Positions 11,009-20,565 are shown, counted from the first letter of the stretch. The stretch: 32,847 bases of DNA from Streptosporangiaceae bacterium (GCA_030041135.1 JASHOL010000468.1:1-32847), one strand, 5' to 3'. Notes: generated from the letters alone by a model not told the origin. Made by a program: numbers and translations.

Positions 11009-12015
11009 CCAGCAACCGGCCTGCCGGCCATGCTCCCGGTCACGACGCGCGGCGCGCCCGTCGCGCGCGCCGGGACTGGCCGCTGGCGGGCGGCTTGATC
11101 GGCGGCGCTGTCGCTGACGCCATCGCCGGGGACCCGGCCCGCGGTCATCCGGTCGCGCTGTTTGGCCGGCTCATGACCGCCGTCGAGCAGCGCGTCTATG
11201 CTGACCGCGAAGCGCCGGGCATCGCCTACGCGGCCGGAGGGGTCATCCTCGGTGCCGGGCCGCTGCTCGTTGCTGCCCGCGTCACCCGCGCCAGTCCCGC
11301 CGGGCGAGCCGCCGTCACCGCGGCAGCTGCCTGGGCCGCGATCGCCTCTCGTTCCCTTTCCGGCGCTGCCCGCCAGATCGCGACCGCCCTCGGCGCCGGG
11401 GACCTGGCCAGGGCCCGCGGCGCGCTCCCTTGCCTGTGCGGCCGTGACCCGCAGGACCTGGACTGCGCAGGCATCACCAGAGCCGTCGTCGAGTCTGTAG
11501 CCGAGAACACCAGCGACGCCATCGTCGCGCCGCTGATCTGGGGAGCGCTGGCGGGCCCGGCCGGCCTGTCCGGGTATCGGGCGGTGAACACCCTCGACGC
11601 CATGGTCGGGCATCACTCGCCGCGCTATGAGCGGTTCGGGCGGACATCGGCGCGCCTCGATGACGTCGCCAACTGGATCCCGGCACGGATCACCGCGCTG
11701 CTCGCGGCCGCCTGCTCACCCGCGGTCGGCGGGCAGCCCGCGTCTACCTGGCAGATGGCACGCGATTACGGCCCGCGCCACCCGAGCCCGAACGCCGGCT
11801 GGTGCGAGGCAGCGTTCGCCGGCGCGCTGGGCGTCCGGCTTGGCGGGGTGCTGAGTTACTCAGGCCGCACCGAGCACAGACCGGAGATCGGCACCGGACG
11901 CCCACCGCAGGCCGCAGACATCGCCAGGGCAGTCCGTCTCAGCCGCGCGGTCACGGCCAGCGCCACGGCTCTAGCTGCGGCGGTGGCTGCCGCGAGCCCG
12001 GCGGGCCGGGGCTGA
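11005..12015 (+). CDS. cobD: Adenosylcobinamide-phosphate synthase (CobD/CbiB family)
   Basis: GTG at 11005 overlaps the cobQ stop. [21 protein letters not shown]...[70 protein letters not shown]. Confidence 0.94.
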   Translation: MTSNRPAGHAPGHDARRARRARRDWPLAGGLIGGAVADAIAGDPARGHPVALFGRLMTAVEQRVYADREAPGIAYAAGGVILGAGPLLVAARVTRASPAGRAAVTAAAAWAAIASRSLSGAARQIATALGAGDLARARGALPCLCGRDPQDLDCAGITRAVVESVAENTSDAIVAPLIWGALAGPAGLSGYRAVNTLDAMVGHHSPRYERFGRTSARLDDVANWIPARITALLAAACSPAVGGQPASTWQMARDYGPRHPSPNAGWCEAAFAGALGVRLGGVLSYSGRTEHRPEIGTGRPPQAADIARAVRLSRAVTASATALAAAVAAASPAGRG

Positions 12016-12020
12016 CGCGC

Positions 12021-12458
12021 TTACAGCAGCGCGTCCAGCTTGGTGAACGAGCTCTCCCAGCCGGCATGCGTGTCCGCGCCAAGCTGGCCGGTTGCGAACG
12101 GGCCCTGCCGCAGCTCGAGCCTGGTCTTACCTCTGCCCTCGTCGTGGAACTCGAGCCTCAGGTGCACGCGCAACGGCCCGGCGACGCCGGGAATGCCTGA
12201 GGCCTCCATCGCGGCCGCCAGCAGCTCGTTGTCCACGACCTCGGTGAACGTCGCGTCGACTGGACTTGGCCCGTCCGGCGCGGTCATTACGAACCGCAGG
12301 TGCCCGCCGACCCGCACCTCGACCTCGATGCTCTCGCGCGGCACCCAGCAGCCGACCGGCCCGAACCACCGTGCTAGCTGGTCGGGGTCGGTGAACGCCC
12401 GGTACACCAGCTCGCGCGGGGCGTCGAAGATCCGGGTCATCTCTATGTACTGACTCAC
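12021..12458 (-). CDS. AHSA1/SRPBCC-domain protein
   Basis: GTG at 12458: MSQYIEMTRIFDAPRELVYRAFTDPDQLARWFGPVGC...GGHLRFVMTAPDG...FATGQLGADTHAGWESSFTKLDALL. GTGA overlap with the ArsR gene. Confidence 0.87.
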   Translation of the reverse strand: MSQYIEMTRIFDAPRELVYRAFTDPDQLARWFGPVGCWVPRESIEVEVRVGGHLRFVMTAPDGPSPVDATFTEVVDNELLAAAMEASGIPGVAGPLRVHLRLEFHDEGRGKTRLELRQGPFATGQLGADTHAGWESSFTKLDALL

Positions 12459-12796
12459 TGCCGGTCCCTCCCCCGCGCGGCCTGGCGCAGGTGCGCATCC
12501 AGCCGGTCGAAGCTGCCGTCCCAGAACCGCCGGTACCGCTCCATCCACTCGGCCGCCTCCTGCAGCGGCGCGGCCCGCAGCGTGCTGGACAGGTGCTGGC
12601 CGCGGCGGCTCCTGGAGATAAGCCCGGCCCGCTCCAGCACCTTCAGGTGCCGCGATATCGCCGGCATGCTGATCGGGAACGGGGCGGTCAGCTCGGTCAC
12701 GGTCGCCTCTCCGTCGGCCAGCCTGGTCAGGATCGCCCGCCGGGTCGGGTCCGCGAGCGCTGCGAAGATCACGCTGAGCCGGTCGTCGCCATTCAC
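12455..12796 (-). CDS. ArsR/SmtB-family winged-helix repressor
   Basis: ALADPTRRAILTRLADGEATVTELTAPFPISMPAISRHLKVLERAGLISRSRRGQH. Typical ArsR + SRPBCC two-gene unit. Confidence 0.9.
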   Translation of the reverse strand: MNGDDRLSVIFAALADPTRRAILTRLADGEATVTELTAPFPISMPAISRHLKVLERAGLISRSRRGQHLSSTLRAAPLQEAAEWMERYRRFWDGSFDRLDAHLRQAARGRDRQ

Positions 12797-12828
12797 TTAA
12801 CCGTCCTGTTATTTAATGAACAGGTTAA
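12797..12828. promoter_or_regulatory. Inverted-repeat operator candidate upstream of the ArsR gene
   Basis: TTAACCGTCCTGTTATTTAATGAACAGGTTAA: CCTGTT (12805-12810) and AACAGG (12819-12824) arms flanked by TTAAC/GTTAA, in an AT-rich island immediately upstream of the start codon. Confidence 0.5.
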
Positions 12829-12909
12829 CAATAGCGCCGCGGGCGGGCACCGGTCAACCCGCCGGCTCGCCCGCGCAGCGCGCGCAGTTCAGCGGCCGCG
12901 CAGAAGCGA

Positions 12910-12941
12910 CGTCTCCGCCCTCGGACCCGGGGGCGGAGACG
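12910..12941 (-). terminator. Terminator-like hairpin downstream of the SBP gene
   Basis: CGTCTCCGCCC (12910-12920) and GGGCGGAGACG (12931-12941): perfect 11-bp stem, 10-nt loop, 18 bp past the SBP stop. No U-tract. Confidence 0.55.
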
Positions 12942-12958
12942 CCTACCTGCCTGGGCCG

Positions 12959-14650
12959 TTAGCTAGCTGGGCTCAGATGCAGGATGACAACGAGATTGGT
13001 ACCAGAGCCGGGGCCGTTGTTGGTGCCAGACGGCTGGCCGGACTCATAGGGGTCGGACTGGGTGGGCCAGCCAACGAAATGATCTGAGTTGTACTCGAAC
13101 CACTCGGCCGCGGTCTCCACCGGGATGATCGGCAGGTTGGCCGCGACGTACTTCTCAAGTGGCACGAGGTCCTGGGCCTGCTGGGTCACCGTACTGGCGC
13201 CCGCCAGCGTGGTGAGGTCACTGTCCAGCGCCGGGTCGTCCAGCCGCTCGTAGTCACCGGTCGCGGCACTGCCGCTCGCGAGCGTGCTATTCAGCCAGCC
13301 GTTGTACTCGGCGAACGGCGAGATGCCGCCGTTGGACCAGTGCTCGGTCATCTGGAAGTTGCCGTCGGCGACGTCTGCGCTCCAGGCGTTCGTTGACAGG
13401 CCGTCGAAGGTCGCGTCGATGCCGGCGTTCCGCAGTTCCTGGGCGGCGATCGAGTCGACCTCAGCCATGTCGGTGTACGCCGTCGGACTGATGATCGTGA
13501 AGGCGACGGTCTTGCCGCCCTTCTGGAAGTAGCCGTTGCTGCCCTTGGTGAAGCCGGCATTCTCCAGGACTTTCTCCGCCGCGGCAGCATTACCCGTTGC
13601 CGAGATCGTCATGCTCGCCACCGGGGCGCTCCAGGCCTGGAAGGCAGGCAGCGTCAGCCCGGTCGCATTGGTAACCGGGTTCTCCAGGCCGGCCTCGCCC
13701 TCGGCGCCGAGGATGGTCCGGTTGACCGCGAGGCTGACCGCCTGGCGAACGGCGAGCTGGTTGGTTGGCCACTTGGTCAGGTTAGGCTCAAGGCTCTCGT
13801 CGCCGTTGGCTGCCTCGTAGTAGTGGTGGGTGGCCGGGTCGGTGTCCACGAAGTCCTTCTTCAGGCCAGGGATGTAGTTCCCTGTCCAGTCGATCTGGTT
13901 GGTGAACAGCGCCGCCAGCGCACCGGTGTTGGAGGTGTAGGCCGGGAAGTAGACCTTCGTGACCTTGACCTTCGACGGCTGCCAGTAATACGGGTTCTTG
14001 ACCAGCGTGAACCCCTGCGACGTAAAGGTGCCAAGCTCGTAGGGCCCGGTGCCGACCGGCTTCGGGTCCGTGAACGTCGCCGGGTTCCCGGCCTTGCTCC
14101 AGACGGATTGCGGCACGATCCCCACGCCCGCGATCTCCTCAAGGTCGGTGTACTGGGGCGTCGGGAAGTTGACCGTGACCGTGTCACCGGAGGTGGTAAC
14201 GCTGCTGATGGTGAGGCCGCCTAGGTTAACGGCCGCGTTCGCCTTCATGAGGTTGAAGGTGTAGGCCACGTCGGCCGGCGTGAACGGCGTGCCGTTGTTC
14301 CACTTCACGCCCGTCCGGATCGTGAAGGTGATCGACTTGCCGCCGTTGGACCACGTGTATCCCGTGGCCAGCCAGGGGTATTGAATGGTGGTGCTCGCCA
14401 GGTCGAACTCGACCAGCGGCTCATAGATAAGCCCGGTCGCACCCATGGCGTATGCAGCCTCGGTGGTGGCGTACGGGTTGAAATCGTCCGTGATCGCGGT
14501 CTCGGGAGAGCTTTCCACAACGAGTTCCCGATTGGCGTTCGCGCTCGACGACGTTGGGGCCGTGCTGGATCCGCACGCAGCAAGGCCGATCGCGAGGCCG
14601 GCCGCTGCCGCAAGAGTAATGAGCCTTTCCGCTCTTGCCAATCTCCTCAT
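12959..14650 (-). CDS. Family 5 extracellular solute-binding lipoprotein (DppA/OppA-type)
   Basis: Lipobox IGLAAC. IYEPLVEFD...WSNGGKSITFTIRTGVKWNNGTPFTPADVAYTFNLM...VGTGPYELGTF...RQAVSLAVNRTILG. Confidence 0.93.
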   Translation of the reverse strand: MRRLARAERLITLAAAAGLAIGLAACGSSTAPTSSSANANRELVVESSPETAITDDFNPYATTEAAYAMGATGLIYEPLVEFDLASTTIQYPWLATGYTWSNGGKSITFTIRTGVKWNNGTPFTPADVAYTFNLMKANAAVNLGGLTISSVTTSGDTVTVNFPTPQYTDLEEIAGVGIVPQSVWSKAGNPATFTDPKPVGTGPYELGTFTSQGFTLVKNPYYWQPSKVKVTKVYFPAYTSNTGALAALFTNQIDWTGNYIPGLKKDFVDTDPATHHYYEAANGDESLEPNLTKWPTNQLAVRQAVSLAVNRTILGAEGEAGLENPVTNATGLTLPAFQAWSAPVASMTISATGNAAAAEKVLENAGFTKGSNGYFQKGGKTVAFTIISPTAYTDMAEVDSIAAQELRNAGIDATFDGLSTNAWSADVADGNFQMTEHWSNGGISPFAEYNGWLNSTLASGSAATGDYERLDDPALDSDLTTLAGASTVTQQAQDLVPLEKYVAANLPIIPVETAAEWFEYNSDHFVGWPTQSDPYESGQPSGTNNGPGSGTNLVVILHLSPAS

Positions 14651-14723
14651 ATGCCTTCGTCTTTCCTATCGTGGATTCGTGGGGCGAATAGCCACCAGGC
14701 AACTGGTGACGTGCGGTGAGCTT

Positions 14724-15821
14724 TCAATCCATATCCACACCCCCCTGCGCCCCTGCGGTGAGCTCGGGAGCTGCGACATCCAGGCGCCAGCAGGCCGCCG
14801 ACCGTGAGGCCCCGATTGGCTGCATGGGCGGGACGTCGACGCGGCAGCGGTCCACTGCGAGCGGGCACCGTGGGCTAAAGGGACAACCGGTCGCCGCGAC
14901 CGAGGTGGCCGAAGCCTTGCGCCCATTTGCGCTGATGCCACCCCGCAGCGCGCCGCCCAGGTTGTCGGGGTCCGGCGCCGAAGCGACGAGCAGCTGGGTG
15001 TAGGGATGGGCCGGCTGCTGCGTCACGCCCTCCGCCGGACCGCGTTCGACGATCTGACCGGCATACATGACCAGCACCTCATCGGCGAAATAGCGCGCCG
15101 AAGCGATGTCGTGGGTGATATACAGCAGCGCCAGCTGGAAGCGCTGGCGCAGGTCGTCAAGCAGGTTCAGCATCTCCAGCCGGATCGACACGTCCAGCAT
15201 CGAGACCGGCTCATCGGCCAGCAGGACCCTGGGGCGGGCGGCGAGTGCCCTGGCAAAGGAGACTCGCTGGCGCTGACCCCCTGACAGCTCGTGCGGGTAC
15301 TTGTCGACGTACTGCGCCGCCGGCGTGAGGCGCACCTGCTCAAGCAGGGCGTCAATCTCCGCCCGGACGTCGCCGGTTGCGCGCTGGTGCTGATGCAGCC
15401 GCACCGGGCGCTCGAGGTGGTAGCGGACCGTGTGCACCGGATTAAGCGATGCGAACGGATCCTGGAACACAAGCTGGACATCACTCTTGTAGCGGCGGAA
15501 TGCGGCTCGTGTGGCCAGCTCGACTGGCTTCTCATCCAGCCGGATGGAACCGGAGGTGAGTCGCTCCTGCCCGGCAAGGAGCATGGCGGTCGTGGACTTG
15601 CCCGAGCCGCTCTCGCCGACTAGGGCAACGACGGCGCCCCGATACAGGCTGAACGACACATCGCGGACAGCGTGCAGGACATGGCCGCGGCCGATCCGGA
15701 AGTCCTTGCTGACGGAGATGGCCTCCATCATGAGCGCGCCGCGCACCGCCGCAGCCGAGGTGATCTCGCTCGTCGGTACTTCGGGTCTTGCTTCTCCGCC
15801 CGTTGCCCGCGGTTCGCTCAT
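14724..15821 (-). CDS. ABC transporter ATPase, DppF/OppF-type
   Basis: Walker A GESGSGKST, VFQDPFASLNP, LSGGQRQR signature, LLADEPVSMLD, THDIASARYFADEVLVMYAGQIVERGP and C-terminal Cys-rich GCPFSPRCP. Confidence 0.93.
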   Translation of the reverse strand: MSEPRATGGEARPEVPTSEITSAAAVRGALMMEAISVSKDFRIGRGHVLHAVRDVSFSLYRGAVVALVGESGSGKSTTAMLLAGQERLTSGSIRLDEKPVELATRAAFRRYKSDVQLVFQDPFASLNPVHTVRYHLERPVRLHQHQRATGDVRAEIDALLEQVRLTPAAQYVDKYPHELSGGQRQRVSFARALAARPRVLLADEPVSMLDVSIRLEMLNLLDDLRQRFQLALLYITHDIASARYFADEVLVMYAGQIVERGPAEGVTQQPAHPYTQLLVASAPDPDNLGGALRGGISANGRKASATSVAATGCPFSPRCPLAVDRCRVDVPPMQPIGASRSAACWRLDVAAPELTAGAQGGVDMD

Positions 15822-16927
15822 GGCGCCGGCTCCTCACGGCCTGCGGCAACTGGAACGGGCGGCGTGTCAGGCGATACGAACGGGCACGCCGTCAAGTGGT
15901 TCGTGCTGGCCGGGTGGTCCGCGGACGCCGTGACCGGAGCCAGGTTCATGTCGATGCTGGTGCAGGCGACCGTGCCGTACCCGCACCGTGGCAGGAACGG
16001 GCAGCCGGGCGGCGGGTTGCGCAGGTCGGGCGGTGAGCCAGGAATACCGGTTAGCTCGCGGCGCGGCCCGCGGAGTGAAGGGAAGGAGTTGAGCAGGCCT
16101 TTGGTATACGGGTGGGCCGGCTCGTGCTGGATCGCGTGAGCCGTGCCGATCTCCAGCAGCCGGCCAGAGTACATCACCGCGATAGTGTCGGCGAGCTCCA
16201 GCAGCAAGGAGAGATCGTGGGTGATGAACAGGATCGAGAAGCCGATGCGCTCCTTCAGCTCCACGATCTCGGCCAGGATGTCGCGCTGGACGACGACGTC
16301 GAGAGCGGTCGTCGGCTCGTCCATGATGATGACCTCGGGCTCGGTCGCCACCGCCATCGCGATCATCACGCGCTGTCGCATGCCGCCGGACAGCTCGTAC
16401 GGGTAGCTGCGCTCGCGCGAGCGCGGGATGCCGACCAGGTCGAGCAGGGTGCCCACCCTGTCCATCGCCTCTTTCCTGCTGACGCGCAGGTGGGCGCGGA
16501 TGACATCAAGCAGCTGGTCGCGAACGTCCAGCACCGGGTTCAGCGCGTTCATCGCGCTCTGGAAGACGATGGCGATCTCCCGCCAGCGCAGCCGCTGTAG
16601 CTGGTCCGAACTCAGCAACATGATGTCCGCCGGGCCGGTCATCCGCCGCCCGCAGTAGCTGACGCTGCCCGACGTGATCAGCGCCGGTGGCCGGAGCAGA
16701 CGGACCGCGCCGTAGGCGAGCGTCGACTTGCCCGACCCGCTCTCGCCGACGAGGCCGATGACCTCGCCGGCGTTGATGTCGAGGTTGAACTGGTCAACTG
16801 CGCGAACGTCGCCACCGGGAGTGCGGTACACGACCGAGAAGTCACGGATCTCGAGCACGGGCTGAGACGGCCGTTCGGCCGGCGGCCGGTCCCACGGCAT
16901 CGAGACGCTGTTGTGCTCGTCGGTCAT
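15818..16927 (-). CDS. ABC transporter ATPase, DppD/OppD-type
   Basis: GESGSGKSTLAYG, VFQSAMNALNPV, LSGGMRQRV, IIMDEPTTALDVVVQRDIL, GCPFLPRCGYGT. 4-bp overlap with the neighbouring gene. Confidence 0.93.
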   Translation of the reverse strand: MTDEHNSVSMPWDRPPAERPSQPVLEIRDFSVVYRTPGGDVRAVDQFNLDINAGEVIGLVGESGSGKSTLAYGAVRLLRPPALITSGSVSYCGRRMTGPADIMLLSSDQLQRLRWREIAIVFQSAMNALNPVLDVRDQLLDVIRAHLRVSRKEAMDRVGTLLDLVGIPRSRERSYPYELSGGMRQRVMIAMAVATEPEVIIMDEPTTALDVVVQRDILAEIVELKERIGFSILFITHDLSLLLELADTIAVMYSGRLLEIGTAHAIQHEPAHPYTKGLLNSFPSLRGPRRELTGIPGSPPDLRNPPPGCPFLPRCGYGTVACTSIDMNLAPVTASADHPASTNHLTACPFVSPDTPPVPVAAGREEPAP

Positions 16928-18033
16928 CGCCGCTCACCGCCGGTCCAGCCACGGCCGGCCCGACGCGAGTCGGCCTCATCCGTGGCTAAGGGCTGGTAAG
17001 TGCCATCGGCCAGTGCACTGCGGGAGAATGTGTGCAGGAAGTCGGCCAGCCGACCGCGCCTCGGCGCCTCCGCCATCAACACCGGAGTGGGATCGGTGGG
17101 AAGAAGCCGGCGCCCGGCGATCCTACTGGCGGTGCTCGAGTCGCGCAGCCGGGGGTTGCCGAGCTCGTCGATGCCGGTATTCAGCAGGACAAGCGCCGTG
17201 CCCATGAGCGCCACCGCGATACCGGGCGGCGCGAACCACCACCACGCGCCGAGCTGCAAGGCCTCCTGGCTTTGCGCCCAGTAGAGTATCGTCCCCAGGC
17301 TCCAGCTGTTCAGGTCGGCGACTCCGATGAAAGCCAGGGCGACAGAGGCGCCAATCGCGAACAGCACGGTGTTCACGAAGCTCGCCGCGATCAGGCCGGT
17401 CTCGTTCGGGATGATCTCGAAGGCGATGATCCGCCAGGTCTTCTCACCGGTCTCGCGGGACGCGGCCACGAAGTCCCGGCCGCGGATCGCCATCGTCTGC
17501 GCGCGAATGAGCCGCGCCCCCCAGGGCCAGCCGGTCACGCTGAGCACCACGATCGTCGCGAGCTGGCCGCGCTGCGGCAGGAATCCGAGCAGCACGATCA
17601 GCAGCGGGAGCGCCGGGATGACCAGGAACACGTTGGACAGCAGCGACAGCAACTCGTCCCAGATCCCGCCAAGGAAGGCAGCCGATACCCCGACGATGAC
17701 CGACAGGACCGTCGCCACCACGCCGACGCTTAGCGCCAGCTCGAGGGTCAGCCGGATCCCGACCAGCAACTGTGAGAAGACGTCCTGGCCGCTCTCGGTC
17801 GTCCCGAGCCAGTGTGCGGCGCTTGGCGCCTGCATGGACAGGGCGGGCGAGGGATTCTGGTAAGAAGGGTCGTACGGCGCGAATAGCGGCCCGATCACGG
17901 CGATCAGGACGAAGATTCCCAGCAGGATCGCGCCTATCTTGGCATTGGCCGGCAGGCGCCGCCAGCGGCCGAACTGCTGCGGCGGCGCGGAGAGCGCGGT
18001 CTGCTCGACGCTGACCGGCATCGCGACAGTCAT
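16924..18033 (-). CDS. ABC transporter permease, DppC-type
   Basis: LFAPYDPSYQNP...HWLGTTESGQDVFSQLLVGIRLTLELALSVGVVATVLSVIVGVSAAFLGG...RETGEKTWRIIAFEIIPNETGLI. 4-bp overlaps on both sides. Long soluble C-terminal tail. Confidence 0.9.
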   Translation of the reverse strand: MTVAMPVSVEQTALSAPPQQFGRWRRLPANAKIGAILLGIFVLIAVIGPLFAPYDPSYQNPSPALSMQAPSAAHWLGTTESGQDVFSQLLVGIRLTLELALSVGVVATVLSVIVGVSAAFLGGIWDELLSLLSNVFLVIPALPLLIVLLGFLPQRGQLATIVVLSVTGWPWGARLIRAQTMAIRGRDFVAASRETGEKTWRIIAFEIIPNETGLIAASFVNTVLFAIGASVALAFIGVADLNSWSLGTILYWAQSQEALQLGAWWWFAPPGIAVALMGTALVLLNTGIDELGNPRLRDSSTASRIAGRRLLPTDPTPVLMAEAPRRGRLADFLHTFSRSALADGTYQPLATDEADSRRAGRGWTGGERR

Positions 18034-19016
18034 CTGGCCCCCTCTCGCGCCCTGGCGCGCGGATCGACGAGGACGAGGACAAGGTCAACGAGCAGGTTGG
18101 CCAGCAGCACGGCGAACGTGATCACCAGGAAGATCGCCTGCATCAGCGGGTAGTCGTCCGACGAGACCGCGTTCAGCAGCAGCAGGCCGATTCCTGGATA
18201 GGAGAAGACGATCTCCATGATCAGGGCGCCGGAGACAACGAAGGCCAGGGCGAGGCTGAACCCCTGCAGCTGCGGTAGGAAGGCGTTGCGGGCTGCGTAG
18301 CTGAACACGACACGTCGGCTGGACAGGCCCTTGGCCTGCCCGGCGAGCACGTAATCCTCGCCGATGGTCGTGATCATCACGTTGCGCATCTGCAGCATCC
18401 AGCCGGCGACGGAGGTGATCACGATGGTCAAGGCCGGCAGGATCGAGTGATAGGCGGCGCTGGCGATGAACGGCCAGTTCAGGCCGGGAACTACGGTCTG
18501 CGAGTAGCCCTGTCCCAGCGGGAAGACGTGCAGGGTGACGGCAAACACCTCAAGCAGGATCAGGGCGAAGAAGAAATAAGGCATGGCCTGAAGGAACATC
18601 AGCCCCGGCAGCGCCCGATCCAGCCAGCCGCCGCGCCGCCACGCGGCCAGGATGCCGAGCCCGGTGCCGACGGCAAACGCGATCACCGTCGCGGTTCCCA
18701 CCAGGGCGAGGGTCCACGGGATGGTCTGGCCGATAAGGCTCGAGACCGAAGCGGGGTACTCGGTGACATCGGTGCCGAAGTTCAGGTGGAACACGTCGTT
18801 GACGTATGAGACGTACTGGCCCCAGAGCGAGCCGGCATGACCGATTCCGAGCATCGCCTGGATCGCCTTGTAGGCGGACGGCTGAAGATTAGGGAACTTG
18901 GCCATGATGGCCTCGACCGCGTTGCCCGGCATCGCCCGCGGGAGAAAGAAATCGATGGTGAGCGCCACCCAGGCGGCGACGGCGTAGAACACCAGGCGAC
19001 GGATCAGGAAAGACAT
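18030..19016 (-). CDS. ABC transporter permease, DppB-type
   Basis: MSFLIRRLVFYAVAAWVALTIDFFLPRAMPGNAVEAIM...LQMRNVMITTIGEDYVLAGQAKGLSSRRVVFSYAARNAFLPQLQGF. Confidence 0.92.
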   Translation of the reverse strand: MSFLIRRLVFYAVAAWVALTIDFFLPRAMPGNAVEAIMAKFPNLQPSAYKAIQAMLGIGHAGSLWGQYVSYVNDVFHLNFGTDVTEYPASVSSLIGQTIPWTLALVGTATVIAFAVGTGLGILAAWRRGGWLDRALPGLMFLQAMPYFFFALILLEVFAVTLHVFPLGQGYSQTVVPGLNWPFIASAAYHSILPALTIVITSVAGWMLQMRNVMITTIGEDYVLAGQAKGLSSRRVVFSYAARNAFLPQLQGFSLALAFVVSGALIMEIVFSYPGIGLLLLNAVSSDDYPLMQAIFLVITFAVLLANLLVDLVLVLVDPRARAREGAR

Positions 19017-19025
19017 CGCCGGCTC

Positions 19026-20222
19026 CTAACTCTCGATGGTCTCTGTTGGCCGCGAACGCGACCCTCGCCTGGGTCCGGCCGCGCACGCAGAGCCAGCCGC
19101 ACCGTTCGGTTTGCCCGGGTCGGCCGCGCCGCTCTTGGTGCTGCCGAACCTGCTCCCCCTCACCGGCTTCACCGGCAGGCGCATGGCTGTTCCTGGCGGG
19201 CAGCCGCAGCTGGACCGGAGCACGAGCTCAACCGGCAGGACCTCGGCCCTTGGCCGCAAGCCCGGCCTGATCATCCGGTCCATCAGCCGGATGCAGGCCC
19301 GCTCCCCGAGCCTGCGCATCGGCTGGTGGACGGTGGTGAGCGGCGGGTCACTGAGGCAGCCCGGGTAAATGTCATCGAAGCCGACCAGGGCGACGTCGTC
19401 AGGGACGCCCACCCCGGCTTCTGAGAGAGCCCGCAGGACACCGATGGCCATCTGGTCGTTGGCGGCGACTACAGCGTCGGGCAGCGAGGTGCCGTGGCTT
19501 GCGAGCAGGCTTTCGCCGGCTTCCACGCCGCTCTGCACGCTGAGCTCACCTACATAAGAACCGATCACACGGCAGCCGGGGTGCGCACTGATCACCCGCT
19601 CCAGCCCGAGCCGCCGCTCCCTGAGGTCGGCGAGGTGAGCAGGCCCGTCAACGTGGTAGAACCGCCGCCTGCCGTGCACCTCGATCAGATGAGCCACGAG
19701 GGCGGCCGAGCCGGAGCGATTGTCGGCTGTCACGACGTCGACGGTGGTCTCGCCAGGGGCGCCGGCGATGACCACGACTGGAACCCGCTCGGTGAGGCGC
19801 GCCAGCAGTGACGAGGGGACTACCGCATGGCCGATGAGCATGCCGTCCACCTTGCCTGACAGGTTCCTTAGCCGGGCGAAGTTCTGGCCGTTCTCGCCGT
19901 TCAGGTATGTGATCAGGAGCGACCAGCCGCTGTCGCTGACGCCGGCGCCGACACCCCGCATTACCTCGTCGTAATAGAGCAGGTTCATGTTCTCGACTTC
20001 GTACTGCCGGGCCCGGCTCTCGACGCAGACGAATCCGATGACCTCCTTGCGCCGACGCGACAAGCTCTGCGCAGCGCCGTCGGGGACATAGCCGAGCCGT
20101 TCGATCACTTCGTTCACGCGCAGCCTGGTGGCGTCGCGTACCCGGTCCTGACCGTGAATCACGCGGGACACGGTCGCGGTAGAGACCCCTGCCTCCCGAG
20201 CGACGTCATAGAGGGTTACCAC
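19026..20222 (-). CDS. LacI-family transcriptional regulator
   Basis: GTG start at 20222: VTLYDVAREAGVSTATVSRVIHGQDRVRDATRLRVNEVIERLGYVPDGAAQSLSRRR and periplasmic-binding-like core ...VAANDQMAIGVLRALSEAGVGVPDDVALVGFDDI. Confidence 0.95.
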   Translation of the reverse strand: MVTLYDVAREAGVSTATVSRVIHGQDRVRDATRLRVNEVIERLGYVPDGAAQSLSRRRKEVIGFVCVESRARQYEVENMNLLYYDEVMRGVGAGVSDSGWSLLITYLNGENGQNFARLRNLSGKVDGMLIGHAVVPSSLLARLTERVPVVVIAGAPGETTVDVVTADNRSGSAALVAHLIEVHGRRRFYHVDGPAHLADLRERRLGLERVISAHPGCRVIGSYVGELSVQSGVEAGESLLASHGTSLPDAVVAANDQMAIGVLRALSEAGVGVPDDVALVGFDDIYPGCLSDPPLTTVHQPMRRLGERACIRLMDRMIRPGLRPRAEVLPVELVLRSSCGCPPGTAMRLPVKPVRGSRFGSTKSGAADPGKPNGAAGSACAAGPRRGSRSRPTETIES

Positions 20223-20503
20223 GTCTGCTCGCGGTTCAGCTGCCGTTGCGCTGACGAGGTCAGGAAGAGGGGACCATGACGGACGGTCAGCGAGATTTCG
20301 CCAGCTGACTTCACGTCAAGTCGGCTGCCCGCCGCCGACCCCGCCTCGCTGAGCAGGTCGCGGCGGTGCGGCGCGGCGCTGACTGACCGCAGGCTTGCGG
20401 AGCGAGGGCGGAGGTTCACGGCTATCGACCGCCTACTGCTCGGTGGCGTGCTCGGGAGGTGTGGCGGGCTTCGCTGCCCGGCCACCGGGCTTCGCAGCCG
20501 AAC

Positions 20504-20533
20504 ATGTTAGCGAGCACACGATCGGCTGTCTAA
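20504..20533 (-). promoter_or_regulatory. Candidate lacI-operon promoter
   Basis: On the - strand: TTAGAC (20533-20528), 18-bp spacer, TAACAT (20509-20504). The -35 element overlaps the proximal operator. Confidence 0.35.
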
Positions 20534-20565
20534 GCGCTTACATGTTGGAATCTAAGCGCTTACAT
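20529..20565. promoter_or_regulatory. Twin LacI-family operators
   Basis: Identical 15-mers TCTAAGCGCTTACAT at 20529-20543 and 20551-20565, each containing the perfect palindrome TAAGCGCTTA with a central CG typical of LacI operators. 22-bp spacing. Confidence 0.75.
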
